A DNA stretch of 64,000 nt from UBA4427 sp046351135 (GCA_046351135.1 JAXLZA010000010.1:186001-250000); one strand, 5' to 3'; positions 43,788 through 52,290 are shown, numbered from the stretch's first letter. A program made the numbers and translations. The notes: a model not told the origin generated them from the sequence alone.

Positions 43788-43817
43788 TCGCGCGGGCGCC
43801 GAGGGCGATCGCCGCGC

Positions 43818-44564
43818 TCAGTAGGGCTTGCCGTGGTCGCGCCACTGCTCGACCTCGGCCCAGTGGTCGGCGAGCCGCTCGACCTCGGGGAGCGGGCCGG
43901 AGAGCTCCGCGTACTGGATGATCTCGATCCAGTTGCCGGCGGGATCCTTGACCCACGAGAAGAGGCAGCGGTCCATCAGCCGCAGGACGCGGGCGCTGTG
44001 CTCGGCGCCGGCGGCGACGAGGTCGGCGTGGGCCGCGCGGCAGTCGTTCACGATCAGCGTGATATAGACGAAGCCGCGGCGGCAGGTCGGCGTCGTCGGC
44101 CGTGCGTTGGCGTCCTCTTCGACGAAGATCTGGGTATCGCCGACGCGCAGCCCGCCCGCGTGGCGCCGTGCGCCCATGCCCTCGATCAGGAAGCGCTCCT
44201 GGGCGTCGACGTCGCGGACGCCGACCGTGATCCCCGCGCTCGTCACGCCGCGCGCACCGCGCGGGACGAGGGTCACCGCGAGCCCGTCGGGATCGCGGAG
44301 CGAGCGGGCTTCGGCGAGCCCGTCGCGGGCGATCGCGAGGCCGCGGTAGCCGGTCGTGGCCGGGCCCATCGGCGTGTCGAAGGACTGGACCTTCAGCTTG
44401 CCGGGCGGGAGGGTGAAGAAGACTTCCTGATAGGTGGGGCTGTGGCGCAGGTTCTCGAGGCGCGGCAGGCCGACGACGCCCTCGTAGAAGGACCACATCG
44501 CGGGCGCGTTGTCCGAGAAGAGGCCGGGATCGAGAAGACCGCGGGCGAGCTCGAAGCGAGGCAT
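43818..44564 (-). CDS. VOC family protein, two-domain
   Basis: A 248-residue protein with two VOC modules. The first (residues 18-110) includes FYEGVVGLPRL and YQEVFFTLPPGKLKVQSFD; the second starts at ITVGVRDVDAQERFLIEGMG and closes with FSWVKDPAGNWIEIIQYAEL. The arrangement recalls extradiol dioxygenases and glyoxalases, but a full 2-His-1-carboxylate set cannot be confirmed by eye. It follows the SDR gene at 44579 after 14 bp and is probably co-transcribed. Confidence 0.8.
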   Translation of the reverse strand: MPRFELARGLLDPGLFSDNAPAMWSFYEGVVGLPRLENLRHSPTYQEVFFTLPPGKLKVQSFDTPMGPATTGYRGLAIARDGLAEARSLRDPDGLAVTLVPRGARGVTSAGITVGVRDVDAQERFLIEGMGARRHAGGLRVGDTQIFVEEDANARPTTPTCRRGFVYITLIVNDCRAAHADLVAAGAEHSARVLRLMDRCLFSWVKDPAGNWIEIIQYAELSGPLPEVERLADHWAEVEQWRDHGKPY

Positions 44565-44578
44565 GGCTTGACTCCCAT

Positions 44579-45364
44579 TCAGCCGAGATAGGTCCCCGAG
44601 TCGACCACGAGCAGCTGGCCCGTGATCTTCGAGGCGAGATCCGAGAGGAAGAAGACGACCGAGTCGGCGATGTCGTCGTCGCTCGCGAGCACGCCGAGGG
44701 AGGTCTCGCGCTCGAGGCCCTCGACGATCTCGGCGACGGAGATGCCCCGGCTCTCCGCCTGCCGCTCCGCCCAGGCCTCGACGACCGGCCCCCACTTGAA
44801 GCCGGGCGCGACCGTGTTGACGCGGATGCGGTGGCGGCCGAGCTCCCGCGCGAGGTAGCGGACCCCCGTCAGCAGCGCCCCCTTCGACATCGCGTAGACG
44901 AAGCGAAGGACCTCGATCCGCGGCCGGAAGACGCCGTTGGTCCCGATCACGACGACCGAGCCCCCGCGCTCGCGGAGCAGCGGGACCGCCGCCTTCGTCA
45001 TGCGCATCGTGCCCTTCACGTTGATCGCCGCCGTGCGATCCCAGTCGTCGAGGCCGCCCTCCATCAGGCCGCCGGCGACGTGGTCGAGGGCGGCGACGTG
45101 GACGACGCCGTCGAGGCGCCCGAAGCGCGTGCGCGCGAGTTCGACCAGCGCGTCGCACGAGGCGTCGGACGTGACGTCGAGGGCGGAGGCCACGCTGCGG
45201 GCCGCACCGGGATCGAGCTCGCCGCGGATCGACTCGGCCCGCTCGCCCTCGAGATCGCCGACCACGACCGAGCCGCCCTCCCGCAACACCGTCTTCGCGA
45301 CCGAGCGACCGAGCCCCGGCCCGAATCCCGACACCAGCACCACGCGCCCCTCGAGCAATCCCAT
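44579..45364 (-). CDS. SDR family oxidoreductase
   Basis: A 261-residue SDR: VVLVSGFGPGLGRSVAKT (nucleotide loop with SG instead of TG), VVVGDLEGERAES (Asp, NAD-type), HVAALDHVAGG at the NNAG position, and YAMSKGALLTGV as the catalytic pair. It ends ITGQLLVVDSGTYLG. The substituted NAG motif is a mild departure. ATG 45364 was preferred because GGAGGAG lies upstream; a start at 45427 would add 21 unlikely residues. Second of three minus-strand genes (VOC, SDR, VOC). Confidence 0.87.
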   Translation of the reverse strand: MGLLEGRVVLVSGFGPGLGRSVAKTVLREGGSVVVGDLEGERAESIRGELDPGAARSVASALDVTSDASCDALVELARTRFGRLDGVVHVAALDHVAGGLMEGGLDDWDRTAAINVKGTMRMTKAAVPLLRERGGSVVVIGTNGVFRPRIEVLRFVYAMSKGALLTGVRYLARELGRHRIRVNTVAPGFKWGPVVEAWAERQAESRGISVAEIVEGLERETSLGVLASDDDIADSVVFFLSDLASKITGQLLVVDSGTYLG

Positions 45365-45408
45365 GCCGACTTCGCTCCTCCTGCCCGCCGTCCCCGCCGT
45401 CCCACCGA

Positions 45409-45774
45409 TCACGCCGGACGATGGCACACCGCCTCGATGTTATGCCCCTCCGGCGCGATCACGAAGGCCCCGTAGTAGTGGGGATGGTAGATCGTGCGCA
45501 CGCCCGGCGCGCCATGGTCGCGACCGCCGGCGGCGAGCGCCGCGGCGTGGAACGCGTCGACCTCGGCGCGCGTCGCGGCGGCGAAGGCCAGGTGCATCGG
45601 CCGCTGCGGCTCGCCGGCCGCGAGCCAGAACTCGCCCTTGCCGTCGCGACCGAAGCCGCTGACCTCCCCGAACTCGACGACGATGCCGATCCCGAGCGGG
45701 GCGAGCGCCCGCAGATAGAAGGCACGGCTCGCGGCGTGGTCGGCGACGTGGAGCGTGAGGTGGTCGAGGATCAT
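45409..45774 (-). CDS. VOC family (glyoxalase I-like) protein
   Basis: A 121-residue single VOC domain. MILDHLTLHVADHAASRAFY opens the fold with His at position 5, FGRDGKGEFWLAAGEP is the central strand, MHLAFAAATRAEVDAFH starts the second module, and YGAFVIAPEGHNIEAVCH closes with the metal-ligand Glu. This arrangement is typical of YaeR/glyoxalase-like small-molecule enzymes. It is the first gene of the VOC-SDR-VOC set on the minus strand, 44 bp before the SDR start. Confidence 0.87.
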   Translation of the reverse strand: MILDHLTLHVADHAASRAFYLRALAPLGIGIVVEFGEVSGFGRDGKGEFWLAAGEPQRPMHLAFAAATRAEVDAFHAAALAAGGRDHGAPGVRTIYHPHYYGAFVIAPEGHNIEAVCHRPA

Positions 45775-46013
45775 CGGGTCTCCGATTCGTCTGTGTGCTG
45801 CCTAGATCGCTCGCGCCGGCGGCCCTGCGCGCGCGATCGGCTCGGCCGCCGCGAACCGGATCCGCTCGGGTGCGGTCGAAGGCAGCACGGGCCAGCATAG
45901 GGCGGGATTCGCCGCGCGCCCGCCGCGCGACGCAGGCCTCGGCCCGGCCCGTTGGCCGGCATCGGTCGAGCAAGGCATGCTGCCCGGAATCGCCATCGGG
46001 AGAGACGCGAACC

Positions 46014-47315
46014 ATGACCCACCGCGCGCGCGGCGCCCGCCTCGCCACCACCGCCCTGAGCCTGCTCGCCGCCGCGTGGGCCTTCTCGCTCGACGCGCTC
46101 CGGGCCCGCCCCGGCAACGCCGCGGAGTCCGCCGCTCCGGCCGCCGCCCGACCGCCGGACGAGGCCCGCATCGCGGCGCTCGCCGCCGAGGCGCGGCGCA
46201 TCGTCGGCGCGGATCAAGGGGTGCAGGTCGAGACGGAGGCCGGGACGGTGCTCGTCTCCCAGGCGGCGGCGCGCGCGGTCCATCCGGCCTCGGTCTCGAA
46301 GGTGCCGACGACGCTGGCGCTCCTGCGCAAGCTCGGCCCCGACCACCGCTTCGAGACGCGCTTCCTCGCCGGCGGCCCGATCCGCGACGGGCGCGTCCCC
46401 GGTCCGCTCGTCGTCCGCGCCGACGGCGATCCCTACTTCGTCGACGAGAACGCCCTGCTCGTGGCGCGGGCGCTGCGGACGCTCGGGCTCCGCAGGGTCG
46501 AGGGCGACCTGCGCGTCGAGGGCAAGCTGATCTTCGACTGGAAGGCGGACGCCCTGGCCCCGCGCCTGCGCCGGGTCTTCGAGGGGACGGTGCCGGCGGC
46601 GGCCTGGCAGGTGGTGCGCGCGCGGACCGGCGATGCCAACGCGCGCGCCCCGCGCCTCGCCTTCGGCCCTGCGACGCCGGGCGCGGGCGGGGCCGAGACG
46701 CTGCTCGTCGTCCACCGCTCGCAGCCGCTGCTCGCCATGCTGAAGGCGCTCAACGGCTACTCGAACAACATCTTCGCGCCCTTCGCGGACGCGGCCGGCG
46801 GCATCCGCGCGGTCGAGACCGCGATCCGCGTCGGCCTGCCGGCCGGGCTGCAGCAGGAGCTCGTGCTCGGAGACGGAGCCGGGGCCCATCCGAAGAACCG
46901 CATGAGCCCCCGGGCCACCGTCGAGATCCTGCGCCAGCTCACCGCCGAGCTCGCGCCCCACGGCCTCGATCTCGCGGACGTGTTGCCGGTCGCGGGCGTC
47001 GACGAGGGGACGCTCAAGAAGCGTCTGGTGGGACCGGGCGGCCGGGGGATCGTCGTCGCGAAGACCGGAACCTACGGCGACTACGGCGCCTGCGCGCTCG
47101 CGGGCGCGCTGCACAGCGAGGAGCACGGCCTCGTCTACTTCGCGATCCTGAACCGCGGCGTCCCGATCGAGGAGGGACGCCGCCGCCAGGACGCCTTCGT
47201 CCGCAAGCTCGTCGAAGCCCTCGGCGCCCGGCCCTGGAACTACGTGCGCGACGACGCACCGGCCTTCACCCGCGCCGAGGTCGTCCCGGCGGCGGAGGCG
47301 GCCGGGCCGCGCTAG
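46014..47315 (+). CDS. dacB: D-alanyl-D-alanine carboxypeptidase/endopeptidase (PBP4, S13 family)
   Basis: A 433-residue periplasmic penicillin-binding protein with an N-terminal signal (residues 8-30, TALSLLAAAWAF). The active-site serine is S93 in ASVSK (SxxK), the second motif is SNN in NGYSNNIFA, and the third KTG in VVAKTGTYGDYG. It trims or cleaves peptidoglycan peptides. It is shorter than E. coli PBP4, with a reduced domain II between SxxK and SNN. GGGAGA precedes the ATG. Its TAG overlaps the TAG of the convergent gene (CTAG, 47312-47315). Confidence 0.88.
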   Translation: MTHRARGARLATTALSLLAAAWAFSLDALRARPGNAAESAAPAAARPPDEARIAALAAEARRIVGADQGVQVETEAGTVLVSQAAARAVHPASVSKVPTTLALLRKLGPDHRFETRFLAGGPIRDGRVPGPLVVRADGDPYFVDENALLVARALRTLGLRRVEGDLRVEGKLIFDWKADALAPRLRRVFEGTVPAAAWQVVRARTGDANARAPRLAFGPATPGAGGAETLLVVHRSQPLLAMLKALNGYSNNIFAPFADAAGGIRAVETAIRVGLPAGLQQELVLGDGAGAHPKNRMSPRATVEILRQLTAELAPHGLDLADVLPVAGVDEGTLKKRLVGPGGRGIVVAKTGTYGDYGACALAGALHSEEHGLVYFAILNRGVPIEEGRRRQDAFVRKLVEALGARPWNYVRDDAPAFTRAEVVPAAEAAGPR

Positions 47316-47803
47316 GTCCGCAGCGAGGAGCCGTCGCGGGCGGTCAGCACGAAGACCGGGATCTCGCGGTGGCCGTCGGCGCGCTTCTGATAGGTCCGAT
47401 AGACCGGCGAGCGGGCGGTGATCGACTCCCAGAGCCGCTCGCGCTCGCTGCCCTCGGCGACCTTCGCCTCGACGGCGATCTCGCGCCGGCGCAGGAAGAT
47501 CGTCGCGGCCGGATCGGCCTTCAAGTTGCGCGCCCAGTGGGGATCCGTCGGCAGGCCGCCGCGGGAGCCGACGATCGCGATCCGCCCCTTCCCGGCGGCG
47601 AAGAAGGGCAGCACGACCGTGCGCTGCTCGCCCGTCTTGCGGCCCCGGGTCGTGAGCAGCAGCGGCGCGTTGTAATCGACGCCCTCCGAATGGGCGAAGA
47701 TCATCGAGACCGGCGACTCGCCGAGATGGCGGACGCAGAAGCGATCGAAGGCCGCCCCGAACGGGGTGACGGCGAAACGGACGGCGACCTGGGAGAGCTT
47801 CAT
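47312..47803 (-). CDS. Deazaflavin-dependent nitroreductase (DDN/DUF385) family protein
   Basis: A 163-residue split-barrel protein: PLLLTTRGRKTGEQRTVVLP is the family hallmark (residues 47-66), followed by IAIVGSRGGLPTDPHWARNL and AEGSERERLWE. Ddn-like proteins bind F420 and reduce nitro groups or quinones, so an F420-using physiology is implied; the luciferase-like genes elsewhere in the window are consistent. Its ATG overlaps the stop of the upstream CoA-transferase gene (ATGA), and its stop overlaps that of dacB. Confidence 0.88.
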   Translation of the reverse strand: MKLSQVAVRFAVTPFGAAFDRFCVRHLGESPVSMIFAHSEGVDYNAPLLLTTRGRKTGEQRTVVLPFFAAGKGRIAIVGSRGGLPTDPHWARNLKADPAATIFLRRREIAVEAKVAEGSERERLWESITARSPVYRTYQKRADGHREIPVFVLTARDGSSLRT

Positions 47804-49062
47804 CGGATTCCTTTCGTCTGCGGCGACGCCCCGAGGACGCCTCGCGCCCCGAGCGCCTCCACCTCGTCGGGCGGGAGCGCGAGCCAGTCCTCGAGCACCG
47901 CGCGATTGTGCTCCCCGCGCGCCGCGATCCGGGCAGCCCCCGACGCCGCGCCCTGAGCCGTGCCCGTCGCCGCGCCCGCGGCCCGCGCGAGCCCGATCTC
48001 GGACCCGCTTCCGCGCCAGGGCGCCGCCGGCACGCGCAGCCCCGGTGCGACCTCCGCGAGCACCTCGCGCTCCGCGGCCCACGCCGAGTTGGCGAGCTCC
48101 CGCGTCGAGCGGACCTCGGCCTCGAGCGTCGGCAGCGAAGCGAGCCTTCGCTTCAGCGCGTCGAAGTCCTCGACCTGCGCGAACGCGGCGCGCACGCGGG
48201 CGAGGAGCGACTCCCCCCGCTCGCGCCGCAGGCCGGGATCGCTCCGCAGCGGATCGTCCGCCGAAAGCGCGATCCCGAGCGCGTCCGCCAGCTCCGGAAA
48301 CTGGAGCACCGGATCGCCGAGCAGATGAACGAGCCGCCCGTTCGCGAGGGCGAAGGTCTCGAATTGCCAGGTCGGGAACGCGAAGGCCCCCGGATGGCCG
48401 GCGAGCTCGGCCGCGGCGTGCTCGTTCACGTAGAGCAGCGCCTCGCCCATCGCGATGTCGAGGTGTTGACCGCGACCGACGCGCTCGCGCTGGAAGAGCG
48501 CCGCGAGGATCGCATTGCTCGCGAAGAGCCCGGCGTAGACGTCGCCGTGCTGCTGGATCTCGCCGTGATGGGGTCGGCCGCGCAGGCGCGCGGAAAGATC
48601 GAGCAGCCCCGCCTCGGCGTGGATCACGGGGGCGTAGGCCGCGCGCTCGGACCACGGCCCCGACTGGCCCCAGCCCGTGATCGAGCAGTAGACGAGGCGC
48701 GGATGACGGGCGCAGAGCGTCGGCGCGTCGAGCCCGAAGCGCGCGAGCACGCCCGGACGGAAGTTCTCGAGCAGGACGTCGGCGCGGGCGGCCAGGCGCT
48801 GCAGCAGCGACGCCGCGCCCTCCGCCTTCAGATCGATCGAGACGTTGCGCTTGCCGGCGTTGACGTGGGCGAACATCGTCCCGACGCCGGCCACGACCGG
48901 TGCCTGCATCCGCAGGATGTCGGCCCCGGGCTCCTCGACCTTGACGACGTCGGCGCCGAGATCGACGAGCATCCGGCCGCAGATCGGCCCCGAGAGGACC
49001 CGCGAGAGATCGAGGACCCGGATGCCCGCGAGCGGTCGACCGAGCGAGACGGCTGTGCCCAT
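47800..49062 (-). CDS. CaiB/BaiF family III CoA-transferase
   Basis: A 420-residue single-unit enzyme: LAGIRVLDLSRVLSGPICGR, VVKVEEPGADILR, VNAGKRNVSIDLK, and the catalytic Asp in QQHGDVYAGLFASNAILA. It moves CoA between acids, for example from succinyl-CoA. ATG 49062 is preferred to an upstream start (49080). It shares the minus strand with the P450 at 49120, 57 bp upstream, and is coupled to the deazaflavin protein by ATGA, so the three may form one operon. Confidence 0.9.
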   Translation of the reverse strand: MGTAVSLGRPLAGIRVLDLSRVLSGPICGRMLVDLGADVVKVEEPGADILRMQAPVVAGVGTMFAHVNAGKRNVSIDLKAEGAASLLQRLAARADVLLENFRPGVLARFGLDAPTLCARHPRLVYCSITGWGQSGPWSERAAYAPVIHAEAGLLDLSARLRGRPHHGEIQQHGDVYAGLFASNAILAALFQRERVGRGQHLDIAMGEALLYVNEHAAAELAGHPGAFAFPTWQFETFALANGRLVHLLGDPVLQFPELADALGIALSADDPLRSDPGLRRERGESLLARVRAAFAQVEDFDALKRRLASLPTLEAEVRSTRELANSAWAAEREVLAEVAPGLRVPAAPWRGSGSEIGLARAAGAATGTAQGAASGAARIAARGEHNRAVLEDWLALPPDEVEALGARGVLGASPQTKGIR

Positions 49063-49119
49063 CGCCGGCAATCCTATCACCGCGGCCGGGGACCGGAAGC
49101 GCGCCCCGCCCCGGACCGA

Positions 49120-50358
49120 CTAGCCCCGCAGCGGCAGCGACGCGAGCCCGCGCAGGAAGAACGAGCCGCGGAAGACGGGCTCACCGTCGAAGTCGAGGCG
49201 CGGGAAGCGCCGCAGGATCGCGGCGATCGCGGCCTGGATCTCGACCCGCGCGAGGGAGGCGCCGAGGCAGCGATGCCGTCCGAGACCGAAGGCGAGATGG
49301 TCCCGAGGCGAGCGCCCGACGTCGATCCGGTCGGGATCGGGATACTGCGCCGGATCGCGGTTGGCGGCGCCATTGAGCAGCACGCAGGTCGCCCCCGCCG
49401 CGATCCGCCGCCCGCCGATCTCGAGCTCGACCCGGCTGCGGCGTTGGCTGATCTGGACCGACGTGTCCCAGCGAAGCAGCTCCTCGACCGCGTCCGGGAT
49501 GAGCCCGGGCTCGGCGCGCAGCCGCGCGAGCTCCCGCGGCGCGAGCAGCAGGCCGCGGAGGCCGAGGGAGATGAGGTCGGCCGTCGTCTCGTGGCCGGCC
49601 TGCAGGAGGATCACGCAGGTCGCCGCGAGCTCGTCGTCGGTGAGCGGTCCGCGGTCGTCGCGGGCGAGCGCGATCAGCGTCAGCAGGTCGTCCTTCGGCT
49701 GCTGGCGGCGAGCCCGCGCGAGGGCCAGGAAGTAGTCGCGGAAGCCGGCCGTCGCCTCCTCGCCGCGGCGGACGACGTCCGGCGTCAGCGCTGCGACGTC
49801 GCCGCGGCGCGCGAAGTCGTGGGCCCACTGGAAGAAGAGCGGCACGTCGCCCTTCGGGATCCCCATCATCTCGCAGATCACGGCGATCGGGAGCGGATAG
49901 GCGACGTCCTTCACGAGATCGAGCTTGCCGCGGGCGACCGCCGCGTCGAGCAGCCGGTCGACCTCGCGCTCCGCTGCCGCCCGCCAGCGCTCGACCGCCC
50001 GCGGCGTGAAGTGGCGGGCGACCAGCGCGCGGATCCGGTCGTGGTCGGCCGGCGAGAGATACAGGATCTGCTTGCGCATCATCGCCGTGAAGAGCGCCCC
50101 CGCCTCGCCGACGTCGAAGATGTCGGCGTTGCGCTCGTCGCTGAAGGCCTGCGGATGGCGCAGCACCGCGCGGATGTCCTCGTAGCGGGAGAGCACGACG
50201 CCCCCCGGTACGTTGAGCCCGTCGCTCGGATGGACCGGCGCGAGCTCGCGCAGGCGGTGGAGCCAGGGATAGAGCGCACCGCGCCGTTCGGGATCGAGGA
50301 TCGCTCGCAGGATCTCGTCGGGGTCGTTCGTCTCGCGCGGATCGATCGCTGCATCCAT
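49120..50358 (-). CDS. Cytochrome P450
   Basis: A 412-residue P450 with canonical motifs: I-helix LLQAGHETTADLI (acid present), ExxR in VEELLRWDTS, and the haem loop AFGLGRHRCLGASLA. It is a paralogue of the enzyme at 21255, sharing the N-terminal LYPWLHRLRELAP, IFDVGEAG and TSVQISQR blocks. It probably hydroxylates a hydrophobic substrate and needs external ferredoxin. It diverges from the LarA-family gene with 113 bp between starts. Confidence 0.92.
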   Translation of the reverse strand: MDAAIDPRETNDPDEILRAILDPERRGALYPWLHRLRELAPVHPSDGLNVPGGVVLSRYEDIRAVLRHPQAFSDERNADIFDVGEAGALFTAMMRKQILYLSPADHDRIRALVARHFTPRAVERWRAAAEREVDRLLDAAVARGKLDLVKDVAYPLPIAVICEMMGIPKGDVPLFFQWAHDFARRGDVAALTPDVVRRGEEATAGFRDYFLALARARRQQPKDDLLTLIALARDDRGPLTDDELAATCVILLQAGHETTADLISLGLRGLLLAPRELARLRAEPGLIPDAVEELLRWDTSVQISQRRSRVELEIGGRRIAAGATCVLLNGAANRDPAQYPDPDRIDVGRSPRDHLAFGLGRHRCLGASLARVEIQAAIAAILRRFPRLDFDGEPVFRGSFFLRGLASLPLRG

Positions 50359-50458
50359 GCGATCGACTCTACCACGCGCGCGGCGCCCGCGAGTCCACGC
50401 GCGACGCCCCTCGCCGGGCCTCGGGCTCCGCTCGCCGGCGAGCGCGACGGCGCTTTGA

Positions 50459-50464
50459 TAGGGT
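50459..50464 (+). promoter_or_regulatory. Candidate -10 element, leaderless start
   Basis: TAGGGT (within TTTGATAGGGT) ends 7 nt before the ATG of the LarA-family gene, so transcription would begin at about the start codon. The only SD-like bases are the AGGG within the hexamer itself. No clear -35 is visible. Confidence 0.35.
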
Positions 50465-50471
50465 CCGACCG

Positions 50472-51731
50472 ATGTCGCCCCCTGCCCCGACCCGACCGCC
50501 GAGTCCGCCGTCCCCGGGCCCCGTCGCCTCGATCCGCTTCGGCGCCTGGTACGACGATCGCGACCTCGCGCTCGACTTCCCCGACGGCTGGCAGGTCGAG
50601 TCGTGTCCCCCGGCCGACGGCCCCGACATCGGCCGGGACGGCATCGCCCGGGCCTTCGCCCATCCGATCGGCACGCCGCCCCTGCGCGAGCTCGCGCGCG
50701 GACGGAAGCGGGCCTGCATCGTGATCGACGATCTCTCGCGACCGACGCCGGGCGAGCGCCTCGTCCCCGTCGTCCTCGACGAGCTCGCCGCCGCCGGGAT
50801 CGGCGACCGCGACGTCCTCGTCCTGGCCGGCGTCGCGAATCATCGCCCGATGACCCGTCCGGACTTCGAGAAGAAGGTCGGCCGCGAAGTCCTCGCGCGC
50901 TGCGCCGTCGCGAACCACTTCTCCTGGGACGGCTGCGTCTCGATCGGGACGACGCGCTTCGGCTCGCCCGTCGAGCTCAACGCCGACTTCCTGCGCGCGG
51001 ACCTGAAGATCCTCGTCGGCTCGATCATCCCCCACGGCGCCGCCGGCTTCTCCGGCGGCTCGAAGCTCCTCTTCCCCGGCATCGCGAGCCTGGCCTCGGC
51101 CGAGGCCTATCATCGGGGCACCTGCACGCGGGGCCGTTATGCGGTGGTCGAGACCGACGCGCGGCTCGAGTCCGACGACGCGGCGCGGCTCGCGGGCGTC
51201 GACTTCCTCGTCAACGGCATCCCGAGCTCGCGCCTCGGGCTCGCGGGCCTCGTGACCGGCGACGTCGTCGCGGCCCACCGCGCCGGCTGCGAGATCGCGC
51301 GCCGCGTCTACGCGACGCCGACCCCCGCCGGCGCCGACGTCTGCGTCCTCTCCGTCTATCCGAAGGACGCCGAGTTCCTGCAGTACCTGACGGCCTTCGC
51401 GCCCTGGCAGACCGCCCCCGAGCCCCTCGTCCGCGAAGGGGGCACCGTCGTCGTCGCCCTCGACGGGGGCGAAGGCCTCGGCAGCCACTGGCTCTTCGGC
51501 CCCGGCATGCGCCTCGACGGCGGTCGCGCGCCGCGGGTCAAGGGCCGGGACGTCGTCTTCTTCGCACCGGGGATCGACCGCGGGGCGCTCCCGCCCGCAG
51601 CCCGCGACGAGGCGATCCTGTTCAAGACCTGGGAAGAGACGCGGGCCTGGCTCACCGCCAAGCACGGCGCGAGCGCGCGGGCCTCGGTCTTTCCGTGCGG
51701 GACGATCCAGCTCGGCGCCGGAAAGGGCTGA
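50472..51731 (+). CDS. LarA-family (nickel-pincer racemase-like) protein
   Basis: A 419-residue protein of the lactate racemase LarA family. Characteristic parts are DDLSRPTP (86-93), the catalytic-His region ANHRPM (H124-R125), PHGAAGFSGGSKLLFPG with H188 and K198 (K198 corresponds to the lysine that carries the pyridinium-3-thioamide nucleotide), and the C-terminal HWLFGPGM. It could racemise or epimerise a 2-hydroxy acid using a Ni-pincer cofactor. No larB, larC or larE maturation genes are in this window; they must lie elsewhere if the cofactor is used. It converges on the secreted-protein gene with a 10-bp gap. Confidence 0.85.
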   Translation: MSPPAPTRPPSPPSPGPVASIRFGAWYDDRDLALDFPDGWQVESCPPADGPDIGRDGIARAFAHPIGTPPLRELARGRKRACIVIDDLSRPTPGERLVPVVLDELAAAGIGDRDVLVLAGVANHRPMTRPDFEKKVGREVLARCAVANHFSWDGCVSIGTTRFGSPVELNADFLRADLKILVGSIIPHGAAGFSGGSKLLFPGIASLASAEAYHRGTCTRGRYAVVETDARLESDDAARLAGVDFLVNGIPSSRLGLAGLVTGDVVAAHRAGCEIARRVYATPTPAGADVCVLSVYPKDAEFLQYLTAFAPWQTAPEPLVREGGTVVVALDGGEGLGSHWLFGPGMRLDGGRAPRVKGRDVVFFAPGIDRGALPPAARDEAILFKTWEETRAWLTAKHGASARASVFPCGTIQLGAGKG

Positions 51732-51741
51732 GCGCGGACGC

Positions 51742-52203
51742 CTACTGGTTCTGGCGCGTGAGGATGTCGGTCCCGGTGTGGAGGCCGGTGCCGTCGGGAC
51801 CGGTCATGCAGTGGAAGGTCAGCACGTAGTTCTCGGCGCCCGATCCGGTCTTGTCGATCAGCACGTCGAAGACGGTGCCCGACCGGACGTTGACGTGGAC
51901 GAACGGGCTGGGAGCACCGTCCGCGTCCGTCGGATCGGTCGAAGTCAGGAGATCGGGGCCGTTGCGGACCTGGACGCTGACCAGCGTCGCCGCGGCCGGC
52001 GCTTCGTCCGAGATCTGGACCGAGAGGGAAGCGGGCACACCCGTCCCATCGTTCGAGCAGAGGACCTGGTAGTAGTCCGTCGCCGCCGCCCCGGTGCCGA
52101 GGCCGCCGGCCTGCGTATGCGCGGCGACCGGCTTGGCTCCGCCGGCCGCGAGGAGCGCGGCTCCGAAGGCGAGGGCCGCCCTGCTTCTCGATCGCACCGC
52201 CAT
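51742..52203 (-). CDS. Small secreted protein with predicted N-terminal histidine
   Basis: A 153-residue protein with a Sec signal (positive N-terminus, then ALAFGAALLAAGG; cleavage likely after KPVAA), leaving a mature protein that begins HTQAGGLGTG. Later visible features are a DYYQVLCSNDG segment, a strand-rich middle, and FHCMTGPDGTGLHTGTD with His and Cys. A free N-terminal histidine is the basis of copper sites in CopC and YcnI-type proteins, so metal binding is possible, but I do not recognise an established family. GAGGGAGGG precedes the ATG. The upstream same-strand gene also encodes a histidine-first protein. Confidence 0.7.
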   Translation of the reverse strand: MAVRSRSRAALAFGAALLAAGGAKPVAAHTQAGGLGTGAAATDYYQVLCSNDGTGVPASLSVQISDEAPAAATLVSVQVRNGPDLLTSTDPTDADGAPSPFVHVNVRSGTVFDVLIDKTGSGAENYVLTFHCMTGPDGTGLHTGTDILTRQNQ

Positions 52204-52223
52204 CGCCCTCCCTCACCCGTGTC

Positions 52224-52245
52224 GCATCGATGCCACGTCGACGTG
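52224..52245. promoter_or_regulatory. Two adjacent perfect palindromes upstream of the small secreted protein
   Basis: GCATCGATGC (52224-52233) and CACGTCGACGTG (52234-52245) are perfect 10- and 12-bp palindromes that abut one another, 21-42 bp upstream of the start at 52203. They are candidate regulator-binding sites or mRNA leader structures. Confidence 0.55.
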
Positions 52246-52290
52246 CGTCTCCGCTCCGGTCGGGCGGAGCGCCCGGCCGGAGCGGAGACG
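52246..52290 (-). terminator. Very long hairpin between two secreted-protein genes
   Basis: The segments 52246-52266 and 52270-52290 are complementary over 21 bp with one T-G pair, closed by a GAG triloop; the outer 14 bp (CGTCTCCGCTCCGG / CCGGAGCGGAGACG) are perfect. On the minus strand it follows the 264-residue protein's stop by 28 nt and precedes the 153-residue protein. No U-tract follows, so it may attenuate, stabilise or partly terminate transcription, setting different levels of the two proteins. Confidence 0.6.
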
